The position numbers were made by a program, and so were the translations under genes. The notes beneath the pieces were generated by a model. That model was not told the origin of the DNA and ran no database searches. It saw nothing but the letters and a program-made list of their open reading frames with translations. From JBFGWM01 sp041588495 (GTDB lineage Bacteria; Pseudomonadota; Gammaproteobacteria; Pseudomonadales; JBFGWM01), in the NCBI GenBank assembly GCA_041588495.1, contig JBFGWM010000011.1:1-24746 (forward strand): DNA of 24,746 nt, read 5' to 3'. Below are positions 7,976 through 14,606 of the stretch, piece by piece (the stretch's first letter is position 1; every line of letters starts with the position of its first letter).

Positions 7976-8320
7976 ATGAGTTTCTTTATTTCCCAGGCGC
8001 TTGCCGAAGCACCTGCCGGCCAGCCGCCGGGCCCCAGTCCGATGGCCAACATCATCATGCTGGTGGTGTTCATCCTGCTTTTCTATCTCATCCTGTGGCG
8101 TCCCCAGGCCAAGCGGGCCAAGGAACACCGTGAACTGGTCGGTGGTCTTGCCAAGGGCGACGAGGTGGTGACCAACGGTGGCGTGGTCGGGAAGATCACC
8201 GGGATCGCAGACGAATTCGTGGTGCTGGAAGTGGCCGCGAACGTGCAGATCACCGTGCAGAAGGTTGCCATTGCGGCTTCCCTGCCCAAGGGAACCCTGA
8301 AGTCCGTACAGGCCGCGTGA
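7976..8320 (+). CDS. yajC: Sec translocon accessory protein YajC
   Basis: This 114-aa inner-membrane protein has one transmembrane helix at about residues 24-41, preceded by an Ala/Pro-rich periplasmic tail and followed by the conserved WRPQAKRAKEH. The cytoplasmic domain contains KGDEVVTNGGVVGKI, the YajC signature. It joins SecD and SecF in the holotranslocon. ATG at 7976 has GGAG at 7962-7965, 10 nt upstream. The 56-nt gap after tgt shows no clear terminator. The stop overlaps a possible GTG in the secD frame, suggesting close coupling with secD. Confidence 0.96.
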   Translation: MSFFISQALAEAPAGQPPGPSPMANIIMLVVFILLFYLILWRPQAKRAKEHRELVGGLAKGDEVVTNGGVVGKITGIADEFVVLEVAANVQITVQKVAIAASLPKGTLKSVQAA

Positions 8321-8370
8321 GCCTGTCCACCCTTGCCTTTCCCGGAGGACGCCCTCACGGCGGCAGCCTG

Positions 8371-10218
8371 ATGGTCAACCAGTACCCGGTTTGGAAATAC
8401 CTGCTGATCCTCGTGGTCATCCTGCTCGGCGGCCTGTACGCCGCGCCCAACCTGTACCCTGATGATCCGGCAGTGCAGGTCACCGGCGCGCGTTCCACGG
8501 TCACCGTCGACGAGTCGGTGCTGCGTACCCTGGAACTGGCGCTCAAGGAAGAGGGTATTGCCACCCGCGGCGTGGAAATGGGCAAGAACGGCGTCCTGGT
8601 ACGCCTGGCTGATCCGGAGAGCCAGTTGCGGGCCAAATCCGTGATCCAGCGCGCCATCGGCGAGCAATATATTGCTGCGCAGAATCTCGCCCCGACCACC
8701 CCGGAATGGCTGCAGAGCATTGGCGCCCAACCCATGAAACTGGGCCTCGACCTGCGTGGCGGCGTCCACTTCCTGCTCGAGGTCGACATGCAGAAGGCCA
8801 TCGAGCAGCGCCTCGAGGTCTACGTCAGCGAGATCAAGACGCTGATGCGGGAGGAAAAGGTCCGTTACCGCAGCGTGCGTACCCGGGAGAACCGCGAGAT
8901 CGTGGTCAAGCTGCCGGACGTCGAACGTCTCCAGGTGACCCGGGACCTGCTGCGCAAGGAATACAACGAGTTCGACATCCGCGAGTCGGTCGAGGACGAC
9001 GCCAGCCTCCTGTTGCTGTCTCTGACAGAGGCCAAGCGCAAGGAGATCGAGGATTACGCGATTCGCCAGAACCTCACCACCCTGCGCAACCGGGTCAACG
9101 AACTCGGCGTCGCCGAACCGCTGGTGCAGCGCCAGGGCCGTTCGCGCATTGTGGTGGAACTCCCCGGCGTACAGGACACGGCGCTTGCGAAGCGGGTCCT
9201 GGGTGCCACTGCGAACCTCGAGTTCCGCCTCGAGGCGACCCACGACGCCAATACGGCGCTGACCGAGGAATACAGTTTCCGCGATGAGCGCCAGGGTGCG
9301 GCCGTGGTCGAGCGCGATATCATCGTCACCGGTGACAGCGTGGTGAATGCCCAGGCGAATTTCGACGAGAACGGCATGCCGCAGGTCAATATCGGCCTGG
9401 ATGCGGCCGGCGGCAAGCGCATGAACCATGTCACGCGCAAGGCCGTGAAACGACGCATGGCGGTGCTCTTTATCGAGTACAAGTCCCGGTTGGGGCAGGC
9501 AGACGCCGAAGGCACGAAGGTGCGGCGCCACAAGGTCGAGAAACATATCATCAGCCTGGCGACCATCCAGGAGCCCCTGGGCAACCGTTTCCGCATCACC
9601 GGGCTCGACAGCGCCGCGGAGGCTTCTGAACTGGCGCTCCTGCTGCGGGCCGGTTCGCTGGCGGCTCCCGTTTATATTGTCGAGGAACGGACCGTCGGGC
9701 CGAGTCTCGGCCAGGAGAACATCGATCTCGGCGTGAAATCGGTGGTGATCGGCTTCTCTGCCGTGCTGTTGTTCATGGTGGTGTACTACCGGTTGTTCGG
9801 CCTGTTCGCCAATGTCGCGCTGACCCTGAACCTCGCCCTGCTCATCGCGGTGATGTCGGGGCTTGGCGCCACGCTGACCCTGCCCGGTATTGCCGGCATC
9901 GTGCTCACGGTGGGTATGGCGGTGGACGCCAACGTGCTGATTTTTGCCCGGATCCGCGAGGAACTGGCCAACGGCATGACACCCCAGGCGGCGATCTCGG
10001 CCGGCTACGGGCGCGCCTTCGTGACCATTCTCGATGCCAACGTCACCACCCTGCTGGCCGCGGTGATCCTGTTCGCGGTGGGTACGGGCCCGGTGAAGGG
10101 CTTCGCCGTCACCCTGTCCATCGGCATCCTGACCTCGATGTTCACGGCCATCATGGTCACCCGTGCGCTGGTCAACCTCGCCTACGGCGGGCGCAAGCTG
10201 GCCGCCCTGCGGATCTGA
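8371..10218 (+). CDS. secD: Protein translocase subunit SecD
   Basis: This 615-aa protein has exactly the length of E. coli SecD. The start MVNQYPVWKYLLI aligns with the E. coli N-terminus. Further marks are GARSTVTVDE, the P1 domain with MKLGLDLRGGVHFLLEV, and a C-terminal membrane block with the conserved DANVLIFARIREE in a helical hairpin. SecD/SecF use the proton motive force to pull exported proteins across the inner membrane. The frame extends to a GTG at 8317 that overlaps the yajC stop. I prefer ATG 8371 by family alignment, although the only strong Shine-Dalgarno (GGAGG, 8344-8348) is then 22 nt away. Close spacing to secF indicates one operon. Confidence 0.96.
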   Translation: MVNQYPVWKYLLILVVILLGGLYAAPNLYPDDPAVQVTGARSTVTVDESVLRTLELALKEEGIATRGVEMGKNGVLVRLADPESQLRAKSVIQRAIGEQYIAAQNLAPTTPEWLQSIGAQPMKLGLDLRGGVHFLLEVDMQKAIEQRLEVYVSEIKTLMREEKVRYRSVRTRENREIVVKLPDVERLQVTRDLLRKEYNEFDIRESVEDDASLLLLSLTEAKRKEIEDYAIRQNLTTLRNRVNELGVAEPLVQRQGRSRIVVELPGVQDTALAKRVLGATANLEFRLEATHDANTALTEEYSFRDERQGAAVVERDIIVTGDSVVNAQANFDENGMPQVNIGLDAAGGKRMNHVTRKAVKRRMAVLFIEYKSRLGQADAEGTKVRRHKVEKHIISLATIQEPLGNRFRITGLDSAAEASELALLLRAGSLAAPVYIVEERTVGPSLGQENIDLGVKSVVIGFSAVLLFMVVYYRLFGLFANVALTLNLALLIAVMSGLGATLTLPGIAGIVLTVGMAVDANVLIFARIREELANGMTPQAAISAGYGRAFVTILDANVTTLLAAVILFAVGTGPVKGFAVTLSIGILTSMFTAIMVTRALVNLAYGGRKLAALRI

Positions 10219-10233
10219 CGGAGCCTGAAGCGG

Positions 10234-11163
10234 ATGGACAGGAAGAAAGTCATTAATTTCATGGGCTACCGGCGTGTGGCCGCGGCGTTGTCGTTGCTGC
10301 TCGTGGTGATCTCGGTGGTTTCTCTGTCGACCCGCCACCTGAACTTCGGACTCGATTTCACCGGCGGCACCCTGATCGAGGTCGGCTATGCCGAGCCCGT
10401 CGAACTGGCCGCAGTGCGAGCGACCCTCGCCAACAAGGGGTATCAAGACGCGGTCGTTCAGCATTTCGGTGCCGCGGGTGACGTGCTTGTGCGCATGCCG
10501 CCGGAAACCGGCAAGGAACGTGCAAAGGTGGGCGACGAGGTGCTCGAGGTCCTGCGCGCGGATGCCGGTACCGAGGTGACCTTGCGCCGCGTCGAGTTCG
10601 TCGGGCCCCAGGTGGGCGAGGAACTGCGTGACCAGGGTGGCCTCGGCCTGCTGCTCGCCCTGGGCATGGTGATGATCTACGTGGCGTTCCGCTTCCAGTT
10701 CAAGTTCTCAGTCGGCGCGGTGGTGGCCCTGATCCACGACGTGATCATTACCCTGGGTATTTTCTCGCTGACCTGGGTCCAGTTCGATCTCACCGTGCTG
10801 GCGGCCCTGCTCGCGGTGATCGGTTACTCGCTGAACGACACCATCGTGGTTTCCGATCGCATCCGTGAGAACTTCCGCCGGATGCGCCGCGCCATGCCGG
10901 TGGACGTGATCAATGCCTCCCTCACCCAGGTCCTCGGACGTACCGTGGTGACCTCCATGACCACCCTGGTGGTGCTGCTGGCGCTGGCGCTGGTGGGGGG
11001 CGAACTGATCCGCGGCTTTGCGCTGGCCCTGATCATCGGTGTCCTGGTGGGCACCTATTCGTCGATCTACGTGGCGGCCAACGTGCTGCTGGCCATGGGC
11101 GTGAGCCGCGACGACCTGCTGGTCCTGGAGCGCGGTGACGCGGAGACCGACGGCCGTCCCTGA
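10234..11163 (+). CDS. secF: Protein translocase subunit SecF
   Basis: This 309-aa inner-membrane partner of SecD starts MDRKKVINFMGYRR, as SecF proteins do. It carries LNFGLDFTGGTLIEV, the periplasmic P1-like domain, then GYSLNDTIVVSDRIREN and RTVVTSMTTLVVLLAL in the membrane part. ATG at 10234 has GGAG at 10220-10223. It lies 15 nt after secD. A short charged tail (ERGDAETDGRP) ends the protein. It is the last plus-strand gene of this operon; the next two genes point the other way. The 39-nt convergent gap to the small gene shows no hairpin with a T-run. Confidence 0.96.
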   Translation: MDRKKVINFMGYRRVAAALSLLLVVISVVSLSTRHLNFGLDFTGGTLIEVGYAEPVELAAVRATLANKGYQDAVVQHFGAAGDVLVRMPPETGKERAKVGDEVLEVLRADAGTEVTLRRVEFVGPQVGEELRDQGGLGLLLALGMVMIYVAFRFQFKFSVGAVVALIHDVIITLGIFSLTWVQFDLTVLAALLAVIGYSLNDTIVVSDRIRENFRRMRRAMPVDVINASLTQVLGRTVVTSMTTLVVLLALALVGGELIRGFALALIIGVLVGTYSSIYVAANVLLAMGVSRDDLLVLERGDAETDGRP

Positions 11164-11202
11164 CCGCGGCAGGCCCGCAGTTCCCTTACCCGATTCGGCT
11201 CG

Positions 11203-11391
11203 TCAGGCGCTGCGCGCGAGGCGCACGGCGACTTGCGCCTCGGGGGCTTCCGGCGCTTCCACGACAACATCCTCCCAGCAAGCCCCTGCGCGTTCCAGCG
11301 CGGCCATGGTGAAGAAGTCGACCAGGTTCTCCTGGGCGTCGCGCATCGCCAGTTGAAGTTTTTCGCGGTGAGTATCGAAGTGGTCCTGCAT
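11203..11391 (-). CDS. Small conserved-looking hypothetical protein (62 aa)
   Basis: I do not recognise this gene. It encodes 62 residues starting MQDHFDTHREKLQLAMRDAQ. The first two thirds look like an amphipathic helix, followed by a single cysteine (C38 in GACWEDV) and an acidic, Ala/Pro-rich end (VEAPEAPEAQ). No signal peptide or membrane segment is seen. It is supported as real by a strong GGGAGGG ribosome site about 8 nt before the ATG and by filling a space otherwise without genes. It lies downstream of suhB in the same direction, 62 nt after its stop, and is convergent with secF. A larger coding frame crosses it on the same strand but lacks comparable start signals. Its function is unknown. 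Confidence 0.65.
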   Translation of the reverse strand: MQDHFDTHREKLQLAMRDAQENLVDFFTMAALERAGACWEDVVVEAPEAPEAQVAVRLARSA

Positions 11392-11425
11392 CAGGCATCC
11401 CTCCCTGGATCCTGACCCTTTTATC

Positions 11426-11437
11426 GGCCCGGTACCG
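11426..11437. repeat. Perfect 12-bp palindrome between suhB and the small gene
   Basis: CCCGGTACCGGG is self-complementary and lies in the 62-nt gap between the suhB stop and the small minus-strand gene. It has no loop and no following T-run, so it is not a clear intrinsic terminator. It could attenuate read-through or be chance in GC-rich DNA. Confidence 0.3.
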
Positions 11438-11453
11438 GGAAACTTGACGCCTT

Positions 11454-12251
11454 CTAGCCGGCGCGCGCCTCGCGCACCCGTTGCAGCAGGATCTTCTGAA
11501 TCTTCGGGTTGGCGGCAATGATGTTGCCGTTCTTGAGGTAATCATGGTTCCCGGCAAAGTCACTGACCATGCCCCCGGCTTCCTGTACCAGCAGGGCGCC
11601 CGCGGCGATGTCCCAGGCCTTGAGGCCGGATTCCCAGAAGCCGTCGAAGCGCCCGGCCGCGACGTAAGCAAGATCCAGGGCGGCGGACCCCGCGCGGCGG
11701 ATGCCCGCGGTCTCGCCGGCCAGCTTCTCCAGCATCGGGAAATATTGTTCGGCCCAGGCTTCCTGTTCCGGGCGGAAGGGGATCCCGGTGCCGAGGAGGG
11801 CCTCGTCGAGTCCCGGTCGCTTGGAAACCCGGATCCGCCGCCCGCTCAGCTGTGCGCCGCCGCCCCGGGTGGCGGTGAATTCCTCGTTGCGCACGGGGTC
11901 GTAGACGACCGCGTGCTCCGGCCGACCGCGCACCGTGCAGCAGATCGAGATGCAGTAGTGCGGAATGCCCCGCAGGAAGTTCGTGGTGCCGTCCAGTGGA
12001 TCGATGAACCAGGTGAACTCCGCGCCCTCCCTGCCATTGAGTCCGGATTCCTCGGCCACGAATGCATGGTCCGGGTAGGCCTTCTTCAGCAGTTGCAGGA
12101 TGATGTTTTCCGCGGTCCGGTCAACCTGCGACACGTAGTCGTTGGCGCTCTTGCGGGTGACCTCGATGCGCTCGAGGTCCTGCATGGCGCGGACGATGAG
12201 TTTGCCCGCATCGCGGGCGGCGCGCAGGGCGTTGTGAGTCAGGGGGTGCAT
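11454..12251 (-). CDS. suhB: Inositol-1-monophosphatase family protein SuhB
   Basis: This 265-aa protein starts MHPLTHNALRAARDAG, matching the E. coli SuhB N-terminus. Metal-binding residues are visible: E67/E68 in EESG, D84 and D87 in DPLDGTTNF, and D214 in WDIAAG. GSAALDLAYVAAGRFDGFWE is also typical. The family hydrolyses inositol phosphates. In E. coli SuhB is also a ribosomal RNA transcription antitermination factor, so that role is possible here too. The frame extends 13 codons further to 12290, but that ATG overlaps the predicted -10 element, and homology favours 12251. It is divergent from trmJ, as in many gammaproteobacteria. Confidence 0.95.
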   Translation of the reverse strand: MHPLTHNALRAARDAGKLIVRAMQDLERIEVTRKSANDYVSQVDRTAENIILQLLKKAYPDHAFVAEESGLNGREGAEFTWFIDPLDGTTNFLRGIPHYCISICCTVRGRPEHAVVYDPVRNEEFTATRGGGAQLSGRRIRVSKRPGLDEALLGTGIPFRPEQEAWAEQYFPMLEKLAGETAGIRRAGSAALDLAYVAAGRFDGFWESGLKAWDIAAGALLVQEAGGMVSDFAGNHDYLKNGNIIAANPKIQKILLQRVREARAG

Positions 12252-12279
12252 CGGGCTGTGATCGCCTGCAGTGGACGGG

Positions 12280-12348
12280 CGCGCAATCATACCACAGGCG
12301 GGGGCCGGCGCGATGCCGGAAAAGGGCTGCCCTGTGGTAGACTGCGCG
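12280..12348. promoter_or_regulatory. Inverted repeat with mirrored extended -10 elements (suhB/trmJ divergent promoters)
   Basis: The plus strand at 12331-12348 reads CCTGTGGTAGACTGCGCG. The minus strand at 12298-12280 reads CCTGTGGTATGATTGCGCG. Apart from one inserted base and one substitution the two arms are the same, separated by 32 nt. Each arm holds an extended -10 (TGG then TAGACT toward trmJ, TGG then TATGAT toward suhB), about 30-40 nt from its start codon. Neither has a good -35. The arms may be back-to-back promoters, a two-site operator, or both. Confidence 0.55.
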
Positions 12349-12380
12349 GTTCTTTTTCAGGCTTCGTGAGGCACTCTGCC

Positions 12381-13181
12381 GTGTCATCGCTTGGACTCGA
12401 CCGCGTGCGGATCGTGCTGGTCAACCCCACCCATCCCGGTAATATCGGGGCGGCCGCGCGCGCCATGAAAAACATGGGTCTCAGCCAGTTGCACCTGGTC
12501 TGCCCGCGCGGGTTTCCGGGCGGCGAGGCTACGGCGCGCGCCGCCAACGCGACCGACATCCTCGACCAGGCCCGCGTGCACCGCGATGTCGATGCTGCCC
12601 TGGAGGGCTGCAGCCTGGTGTTCGGAACCAGCGCCCGCCAGCGGCGCATTCCCTGGCCGCTGCAGGCACCACGCGAATGCGCGGAAACCATTCGGGGGGA
12701 ACTGGCGCAGCCGGAAACCACGATAGCGATCCTGTTCGGCCGCGAGTCGCGGGGCCTCACCAACGAGGAGTTGCAGCGCTGTCACTATCACCTCAATGTT
12801 CCCTGTGACCCCGAATACCCCTCCCTGAATCTCGCCATGTCGGTGCAGATCGTGTGTTATGAATTGCGCATGGCCATGGTTGGGGCGGACGTGCCGGGTG
12901 CGGACGAGTGGGATTTCGAGCCGGCCGGCATGGAGGAGTTCGAGCATTTCTTCCGCCACCTCGAGCGGGCACTGATTGATATCGGTTTTCATGACCCCGA
13001 TAATCCGAGACAACTGATGGTACGCCTGCGCCGGATGTTCATGCGTATCCGCCCGGATCGCATGGAACTGAACATCCTGCGGGGCATGCTCAGCGCGGTA
13101 CAGCGCGCGGCGGGAAAAACCGCGGGGGACGATCCCGCCTCGCCTCCGGACTCCTCGGGCCAGTGGCAGAATCATGTTTGA
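12381..13181 (+). CDS. trmJ: tRNA (cytidine/uridine-2'-O-)-methyltransferase TrmJ
   Basis: This 266-aa SPOUT-class enzyme methylates the ribose 2'-O of nucleotide 32 in tRNA anticodon loops. Motifs are VNPTHPGNIGAAARAMKNMG at 14-33, LFGRESRGLTNEE at 118-130 and the trefoil-knot segment YPSLNLAMSVQIVCYELR at 146-163. The frame is open back to 11481, but that region is antisense to suhB. The best start is GTG at 12381, with GTGAGG about 9 nt upstream and family-like RIVLVNP close behind. The last 8 nt overlap cysE. Its place directly before cysE and the isc operon is conserved in gammaproteobacteria. Confidence 0.94.
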   Translation: MSSLGLDRVRIVLVNPTHPGNIGAAARAMKNMGLSQLHLVCPRGFPGGEATARAANATDILDQARVHRDVDAALEGCSLVFGTSARQRRIPWPLQAPRECAETIRGELAQPETTIAILFGRESRGLTNEELQRCHYHLNVPCDPEYPSLNLAMSVQIVCYELRMAMVGADVPGADEWDFEPAGMEEFEHFFRHLERALIDIGFHDPDNPRQLMVRLRRMFMRIRPDRMELNILRGMLSAVQRAAGKTAGDDPASPPDSSGQWQNHV

Positions 13182-13938
13182 ACGACTGAAAGAAGACATC
13201 AATTGCGTCTTCGACCGCGATCCCGCGGCGCGCAACGCGTTCGAGGTGTTCACCAACTACCCGGGCGTCCATGCGCTGTTGTACCACCGGCTGGCCCACC
13301 GCCTGTGGAATGCCGGGTTCAAGTGGCTGGCGCGCATGGTATCGACGATCAGCCGCTTTCTCACCGGGATCGAGATTCATCCCGGCGCACAGATCGGCCG
13401 ACGTTTTTTCATCGATCACGGGATGGGCGTGGTGATCGGTGAGACTGCCGTGATCGGGGACGACTGCACCCTCTACCACCAGGTGACCCTGGGCGGTACG
13501 ACCTGGAACAAGGGCAAGCGTCACCCGACGCTCCAGGACGGAGTCGTGGTCGGCGCGGGCGCCAAGATTCTCGGGCCCATCGTGATCGGTGAGGGCGCCC
13601 GGGTGGGGTCCAACGCGGTGGTGACCCGCGAGGTGCCGGCAGGCGCCACGGTGGTGGGGATTCCGGGGCGCATTATCGCCAGGGAAACCGACGAGACCGA
13701 ACGCAGTCGCAAGGAACTGGCCGAGAAGATCGGCTTCGATGCCTACGGTGGCACCGAGATGCCGGATCCCACGGCACGCGCCATCGGTGGCCTGCTCGAT
13801 CACCTCAATGCCGTCGACGGCAAGATCGAGGGCATGTGCGAGGCGCTGCGCAAGCTGGGCAGCGACTACTGCGACCAGGCCCTCCCGGAGCTTCGCAAAG
13901 AAGACTTCGAAGGGCTGGATGTCGATAAAAAACAATAA
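13174..13938 (+). CDS. cysE: Serine O-acetyltransferase CysE
   Basis: This 254-aa protein makes O-acetylserine, the precursor of cysteine, and thereby sulfur for IscS. The N-terminal helical part (MFERLKEDINCVFDRDPAARN) leads to left-handed beta-helix hexapeptide repeats. Catalytic His82 is in IDHGMGVVIGETA, followed by TLYHQVTLGGT and the acceptor loop GKRHPTL. The GIEIHPG segment carries Glu67 where E. coli CysE has the catalytic Asp (DIHP); this is common in the shorter bacterial and plastid-like subgroup. A C-terminal extension of about 70 residues (helical, charged) follows the beta-helix. It overlaps trmJ by 8 nt, implying coupled translation. Confidence 0.93.
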   Translation: MFERLKEDINCVFDRDPAARNAFEVFTNYPGVHALLYHRLAHRLWNAGFKWLARMVSTISRFLTGIEIHPGAQIGRRFFIDHGMGVVIGETAVIGDDCTLYHQVTLGGTTWNKGKRHPTLQDGVVVGAGAKILGPIVIGEGARVGSNAVVTREVPAGATVVGIPGRIIARETDETERSRKELAEKIGFDAYGGTEMPDPTARAIGGLLDHLNAVDGKIEGMCEALRKLGSDYCDQALPELRKEDFEGLDVDKKQ

Positions 13939-13985
13939 GTTGTAGTGATTCGTGCGAAACGGACACCAGTCCGCGGCGGGGCGTA

Positions 13986-13991
13986 TATAAT
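13986..13991 (+). promoter_or_regulatory. Possible second -10 or AT-rich upstream element of the isc promoter
   Basis: A perfect TATAAT occurs just upstream of the IscR site, within an AT-rich island (about 13981-14013) that stands out from the GC-rich surroundings. No matching -35 lies 16-18 nt before it. It may be an UP-like element for the isc promoter or a weak second promoter that bound IscR would block. Confidence 0.3.
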
Positions 13992-13998
13992 AAGGCTA

Positions 13999-14031
13999 AT
14001 ACTTGACTAAATTGGTCAGGAATAGGACAAT
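13999..14031 (+). promoter_or_regulatory. isc operon promoter overlapped by an IscR type 1 binding site
   Basis: The -35 TTGACT (14003-14008) and -10 GACAAT (14026-14031) are 17 nt apart. Positions 13999-14023 match the IscR type 1 consensus (ATASYYGACTRWWWYAGTCRRSTAT, known for E. coli) at 23 of 25 positions by my alignment, with the dyad GACT...GGTC centred at 14011. Holo-IscR bound here would cover the -35 box, so negative feedback by [2Fe-2S]-IscR is the expected control. The iscR start codon is about 30 nt after the predicted transcription start. Confidence 0.85.
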
Positions 14032-14069
14032 CGTGGTCCAAACAGAAGCGTGACGACGGGCGATCTCAT

Positions 14070-14552
14070 ATGCGTCTGACCACCAAGGGCCGCTACGCGG
14101 TCACCGCGATGCTGGACCTGGCGCTGCACGGCAGCCGGGGGCCGGTGGCGCTGGCGGATATCGCCGAGCGCCAGGGGATTTCCCTGTCGTACCTGGAGCA
14201 GTTGTTCGCCAAGTTGCGCCGGCGGCAGTTGGTGGCAAGCGTGCGGGGTCCCGGGGGCGGGTACCGCCTCGGGGCGTCGAGTGCGGACATTTTCGTGGCC
14301 CAGGTGATCGATGCCGTGGACGAGTCGGTGGACACCACCCGCTGTCACGGCCAGGCGGGCTGCCAGAACGGGCACACCTGCCTGACGCACCACCTGTGGA
14401 GTGACCTTAGCCAGCAGATTCACGGGTTCCTGTCCGGAATCAGCCTGGCCGACCTGGTGGAACGCGAGGAGATCCGGCGCGTCGCGCGGCGCCAGGACCA
14501 GGAGTGGCAGGCTGAGTCGGTGGACCGGATCAACCTGGCGTCCCTGAACTGA
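14070..14552 (+). CDS. iscR: Fe-S cluster-sensing transcriptional regulator IscR
   Basis: This 160-aa Rrf2-family regulator starts MRLTTKGRYAVTAMLDLALH. The winged helix contains the recognition region ISLSYLEQLFAKLRRRQLV and the wing RGPGGGYRL. The three cluster ligands C92, C98 and C104, plus H107, match the numbering of E. coli IscR, so it should bind a [2Fe-2S] cluster. It senses cluster supply and represses the isc operon, of which it is the first gene. Its own type 1 site sits over the promoter at 13999-14023. The Shine-Dalgarno is modest (GACGGG, 14055-14060), which may keep its level low relative to iscS. Confidence 0.97.
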   Translation: MRLTTKGRYAVTAMLDLALHGSRGPVALADIAERQGISLSYLEQLFAKLRRRQLVASVRGPGGGYRLGASSADIFVAQVIDAVDESVDTTRCHGQAGCQNGHTCLTHHLWSDLSQQIHGFLSGISLADLVEREEIRRVARRQDQEWQAESVDRINLASLN

Positions 14553-14606
14553 CGGACGAGACAAATTGATCGACAGATCGAAGGAATGGACGGAGCAGAG
14601 GCGAAA

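Noticed and set aside
8083..10464. 793-aa minus-strand open frame
   Set aside because: It is antisense to yajC, secD and secF, whose family motifs are clear. Long antisense frames are common in GC-rich genes; its product shows no domain and is His/Gln/Asp-rich as such shadows are.
11481..12380. Long N-terminal extension of trmJ (566-aa frame)
   Set aside because: The extension is antisense to suhB. GTG at 12381 with GTGAGG upstream gives the normal TrmJ length.
13977..14000. IscR type 2 site upstream of the type 1 site
   Set aside because: TAAGG at 13991-13995 matches the right half, but the CC..A left half is missing at the required distance.
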